Part shown: positions 2,761 to 5,406 of the stretch, piece after piece
How positions within the stretch are numbered: position 1 is the stretch's first letter
Layout: every line of letters starts with the position of its first letter
Assembly: GCA_013813825.1 (NCBI GenBank)
Contig: JACCRA010000464.1
Span: forward strand, 1 to 5,406
Length of the DNA: 5,406 nt
DNA from: Pyrinomonadaceae bacterium
GTDB lineage: Bacteria > Acidobacteriota > Blastocatellia > Pyrinomonadales > Pyrinomonadaceae
Direction of reading: 5' to 3'
The notes under the pieces: model-generated
Told to the model about the DNA's origin: nothing
What the model saw: the letters and a program-made list of their open reading frames with translations, nothing else
Databases searched by the model: none
Program-made: the position numbers and the translations under genes

Positions 2761-5406
2761 TCAGAACACGATTCGTACGCCCAATTGAATTTGGCGCGAG
2801 GGCGTGGCAGTGGAGCGAATGCGGCCGAAGGTCGAGACGTTCGGGCCGATGCCGGCCGCTTCCGTCTCCGCGCCGGAGAAGCCGGTCAGGCTGGGCGGCG
2901 AGAAGTTGGCGCGGTTGAAAAGATTAAAGGCTTCGACGCGAAGTTGGATGTTGCCGGCGTCGCCGAGCAGGCGGGACCAGCGCGTGTTTTTAACGGCCGC
3001 CAAGTCGAAGCTGCGGAAGTTGGGGCCGATGAACGCGCCGCGTCCGAGCGTGCCAAGCGTGCCGGCGGGTTGCAAGATGAAAGCCGCCGGATTGAAATAC
3101 TGTTCAGGGCGATTGGTGACGGCGGTTTCGTGCGTGAAGCCGGGCGCGAGGCTTGGGCGGTCGAAGCCAATGCCGGGGCCGAGCGAGGGGGACCAACGCG
3201 AGCGCGAGCGGTTGTTCTGGACGAAGACGGTCAGCGGTTGCCCGCTTCGCATCTGGCTGATGCCGGCGAGTTGCCAGCCGTCGAGTAAAGTCTTGGCCGC
3301 GCCCATCAGGTCTTTCGCTCCGGGGATGTCCCACGTGAAATTGACGACCCAGTTGTGTTTGGCGTGAAAGTCGGCCAGCCCTTTGTTGTAGTTGAAGCCG
3401 GGAAATTCGGGGAAGGCCGAAGTCGTGCCGTTCGTCGCGTCGGAGAAGAAGGTGGAAGCCTGCGTGGTGTCGATGTTGCGCGAGAAGGTGTAAGACGACT
3501 GGACGTTGAAGCCCTGATTCCAACGCTTGCGGACTTCAAAGACCAGTGCGTTGTACCAAGAGTTGCCGTCGCTGCTCTTCAGTTCGATGGTTGAGAAGGC
3601 GGTGTTGGCGCGTTGCCCGGTCAGCGAGAAGAAAGGCGTGCCGTCAGGCCGGATGGTCGGGACGGAGATGTTCACGTCGCCGCTTCGCAACAGATGAACG
3701 CCGCGCGAGCCGGCGTAGCCGACGGTGGCGACGATGTCGAACGGGAGTTCACGTTGCAGACTCAAGTTATAGACGTGGAGGTTCGGGTTTTTCAGATTGT
3801 ACTCGACAGGCCGGATCGAATTGCCGCTGCCACATTGAAGCGAAGCGACCGGAAAGGTCAGCGGGCATTGCGCGGTGTTGGCGATAATGATGCGCGGCGT
3901 GGCCGGCGGGTTCGTCACCGTCACGATCAAATTCTGCTGGTTGTTGGTGTTGAAGTAGAGGCCATAGCCGCCGCGTAAACTGGTCTTGCCGTCGCCGAAG
4001 ACATCCCACGCGAAGCCGACGCGGGGCGAAAGATTCTTCTTCGTCGGGTTCTCGTAAAGCTGTCCGACGACGGGCGCGCGATCCGAAAGGTTGATCAGCG
4101 CGGAATCACGGCCGTAGAGATCGATGGGTTGCGTGGCGAATTCGTAGCGCAAGCCGGCGTTCAGGGTTAAGCGCGGGTGGACTCGAAAACTGTCCTGCGC
4201 GTAGAAGCCGAAAAGCGTGAAGCGCCAGTAGCGGTCGAGCGCGCCGTTCGGGGGCAGGCCGATGAATCGTTGCGGAGTGCTCGTCAGGAAGTTTCGCAAA
4301 CTGGCGAAAGTGTAAGTGCCGAGCGAAAAGGTCGGGTTCACCATGTTGTCTTGATACCGCTCGGCAAGCGCACCGAATTTCAAGAGATGTCGCCCGCGCG
4401 TGTGAACCACGCCGTGTTCGAAGCTAAAGACGTTCTGCGTCAGCCGGAGGTTGACGGACGACTGTGGGCCGAAGCGCGGGATGCCGGCGATGTCGATGTT
4501 GCCGATAGTGTCTCGGCCCGCGATGAACGGCTGCAACTGTTGCGTGGTGCTCGACTCGATCTCCTGCCCGATGCGCGTGCGGCCGAAGCCGAAGCGGGAG
4601 GTGTGGAGCGTGCGCGCCGATTGGATGAAGCGGTGCTCGGCGGTGAAGAACTGATTACGCGACAGGAATGAGCGGGGAAACTGCGGAAAGTCGGTCGGCA
4701 AAGCCTGATCGGCGTTGTCGAAGGTATAGCGCGCGAATGATTGGTGGAAGTCGTTCCAGTTGTGATCGACGCGGCCCTGCGTGAAATGCTGTGTCACCTG
4801 CCGGTTGAAACCGAAGTTATAGGCCGCCAGCCCGCCGCCGAGGTTCGGGCCGTTCGGCAAGGGAAATTCGTCGAGGAAAGGTCTCACCGCCGGATTGATC
4901 GTGATCGGGTTTGGACTGCCGGGCAGGATGCCGTTGCGCGCGTTCAAATCGGGCACGACGGTCGAGATGGTTTGTCCTAATTGCTCTCGCAAAGCTTCGT
5001 AGCCGAAGAAGAAAAAAGCCTGATCCTGTTTGATTGGTCCCCCGAAGCTGCCGCCGAATTGATTGCGCTTGAATTCAGGTTTCCGCGCGCCGTCGAAGAA
5101 GTTGCGCGCGTCGAAGTTGTCGTTGCGGTGAAACTCGTAGAGCGAGCCGTGAAACTCGTTCGTCCCCGACTTGCTCAAGGCGTTGATCTGCCCGCCGGAG
5201 TTGCGCCCGAACTCGGCGCTGTACGAATTGGTCTCGACGCGAAACTCGCGAATTGTCTCAATGCCTAAGACCGTCCCGGCGGCGCTTCCCGCCGGCCCGT
5301 TGGTGAAATCATTCTGCGGCGTGCCGTCGAGTAAATAGACGTTCGAGCGCGGGTCTTGCCCGTTGATGCTGGTCCCCAAACCGTGCGCCACGACCGAGCC
5401 GCCGTC
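2761..5406 (-). CDS. Oar-like TonB-dependent outer-membrane receptor, N-terminus outside window
   Basis: The frame is open from the right edge to TGA at 2763-2761, giving 881 visible residues. A GTG at 5391 is internal and not a real start: the text before it (GGSV) continues a typical plug domain. Visible in order from that GTG: the second half of the plug ([44 protein letters not shown], about 15-90), then [12 protein letters not shown] and an aromatic [11 protein letters not shown], then a long beta-barrel ([76 protein letters not shown]), ending IQLGVRIVF with the terminal Phe expected for Bam-dependent insertion. Acidobacterial relatives usually carry a signal peptide and a carboxypeptidase-like regulatory domain upstream, which would be outside the window. 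It should import a large or scarce substrate, often oligosaccharide or siderophore, powered by TonB-ExbBD; the substrate cannot be inferred. Only two cysteines are visible (509 and 520), 11 apart, possibly a loop disulfide. Confidence 0.93.
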   Translation of the reverse strand, partial: DGGSVVAHGLGTSINGQDPRSNVYLLDGTPQNDFTNGPAGSAAGTVLGIETIREFRVETNSYSAEFGRNSGGQINALSKSGTNEFHGSLYEFHRNDNFDARNFFDGARKPEFKRNQFGGSFGGPIKQDQAFFFFGYEALREQLGQTISTVVPDLNARNGILPGSPNPITINPAVRPFLDEFPLPNGPNLGGGLAAYNFGFNRQVTQHFTQGRVDHNWNDFHQSFARYTFDNADQALPTDFPQFPRSFLSRNQFFTAEHRFIQSARTLHTSRFGFGRTRIGQEIESSTTQQLQPFIAGRDTIGNIDIAGIPRFGPQSSVNLRLTQNVFSFEHGVVHTRGRHLLKFGALAERYQDNMVNPTFSLGTYTFASLRNFLTSTPQRFIGLPPNGALDRYWRFTLFGFYAQDSFRVHPRLTLNAGLRYEFATQPIDLYGRDSALINLSDRAPVVGQLYENPTKKNLSPRVGFAWDVFGDGKTSLRGGYGLYFNTNNQQNLIVTVTNPPATPRIIIANTAQCPLTFPVASLQCGSGNSIRPVEYNLKNPNLHVYNLSLQRELPFDIVATVGYAGSRGVHLLRSGDVNISVPTIRPDGTPFFSLTGQRANTAFSTIELKSSDGNSWYNALVFEVRKRWNQGFNVQSSYTFSRNIDTTQASTFFSDATNGTTSAFPEFPGFNYNKGLADFHAKHNWVVNFTWDIPGAKDLMGAAKTLLDGWQLAGISQMRSGQPLTVFVQNNRSRSRWSPSLGPGIGFDRPSLAPGFTHETAVTNRPEQYFNPAAFILQPAGTLGTLGRGAFIGPNFRSFDLAAVKNTRWSRLLGDAGNIQLRVEAFNLFNRANFSPPSLTGFSGAETEAAGIGPNVSTFGRIRSTATPSRQIQLGVRIVF

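Noticed and set aside
2785..4671. Several plus-strand frames of 80-190 codons opposite the receptor gene
   Set aside because: They are GC-rich antisense frames made of Arg, Ala, Glu and Gly; the minus-strand frame has clear receptor motifs throughout.
1..5406. CRISPR array, tRNA or rRNA genes, IS transposase
   Set aside because: No regularly spaced repeats, cloverleaf, rRNA segments or transposase motifs were seen on either strand.

Overview
The window suggests an accessory, rearranged stretch of an environmental bacterial chromosome, most likely Acidobacteriota (Blastocatellia/Pyrinomonadaceae-like). This rests on three things: the large minus-strand receptor has the wording of the Oar-like TonB-dependent receptors that are hugely expanded in that phylum; the leftmost gene is a DUF4177-like 'WEY...DDGWE...YFKR' protein; and a heptamer-type intergenic repeat is present. 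No rRNA or tRNA gene is present, so the taxonomic call is inference.

Layout, left to right. Positions 1-300 hold the 3' part of a DUF4177-like gene that is open to the left edge. Positions 301-1097 look like one complete integron gene cassette. It starts at a GTTGGGC core whose G is the last base of the preceding stop codon, carries one AT-rich gene for an unrecognised 218-residue protein, and ends in a 108-bp attC-like site (996-1103) with matching outer ends, paired inner arms and two bulged bases. No integrase gene is visible. Positions 1154-1300 encode an overlooked 48-residue protein with a strong ribosome binding site. It overlaps the start of a second gene that is cut off at about 1380-1400.

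Positions 1401-2295 hold a YefM/YoeB-type toxin-antitoxin operon (1591-2158) bracketed by two 96-bp direct repeats (1401-1496 and 2200-2295, 93/96 identical). The right copy is the 3' end of an intact minus-strand gene for a half-size, five-helix DMT/EamA-like membrane protein (2200-2649). The left copy is a detached duplicate of that 3' end. The arrangement resembles what elements inserting at gene 3' ends, or a tandem duplication, leave behind. The operon has a likely autoregulatory operator containing TGTACA just upstream of the antitoxin.

Positions 2650-2760 are a spacer of CAGTTTT heptamers with an inverted copy. From 2761 to the right edge runs the C-terminal 881 residues of an outer-membrane TonB-dependent receptor on the minus strand, whose 5' end lies outside the window.

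The plus-strand half (1-2158) reads as a patchwork of acquired small genes placed against a more ordinary minus-strand receptor/transporter pair, with which it is convergent at 2158/2200.
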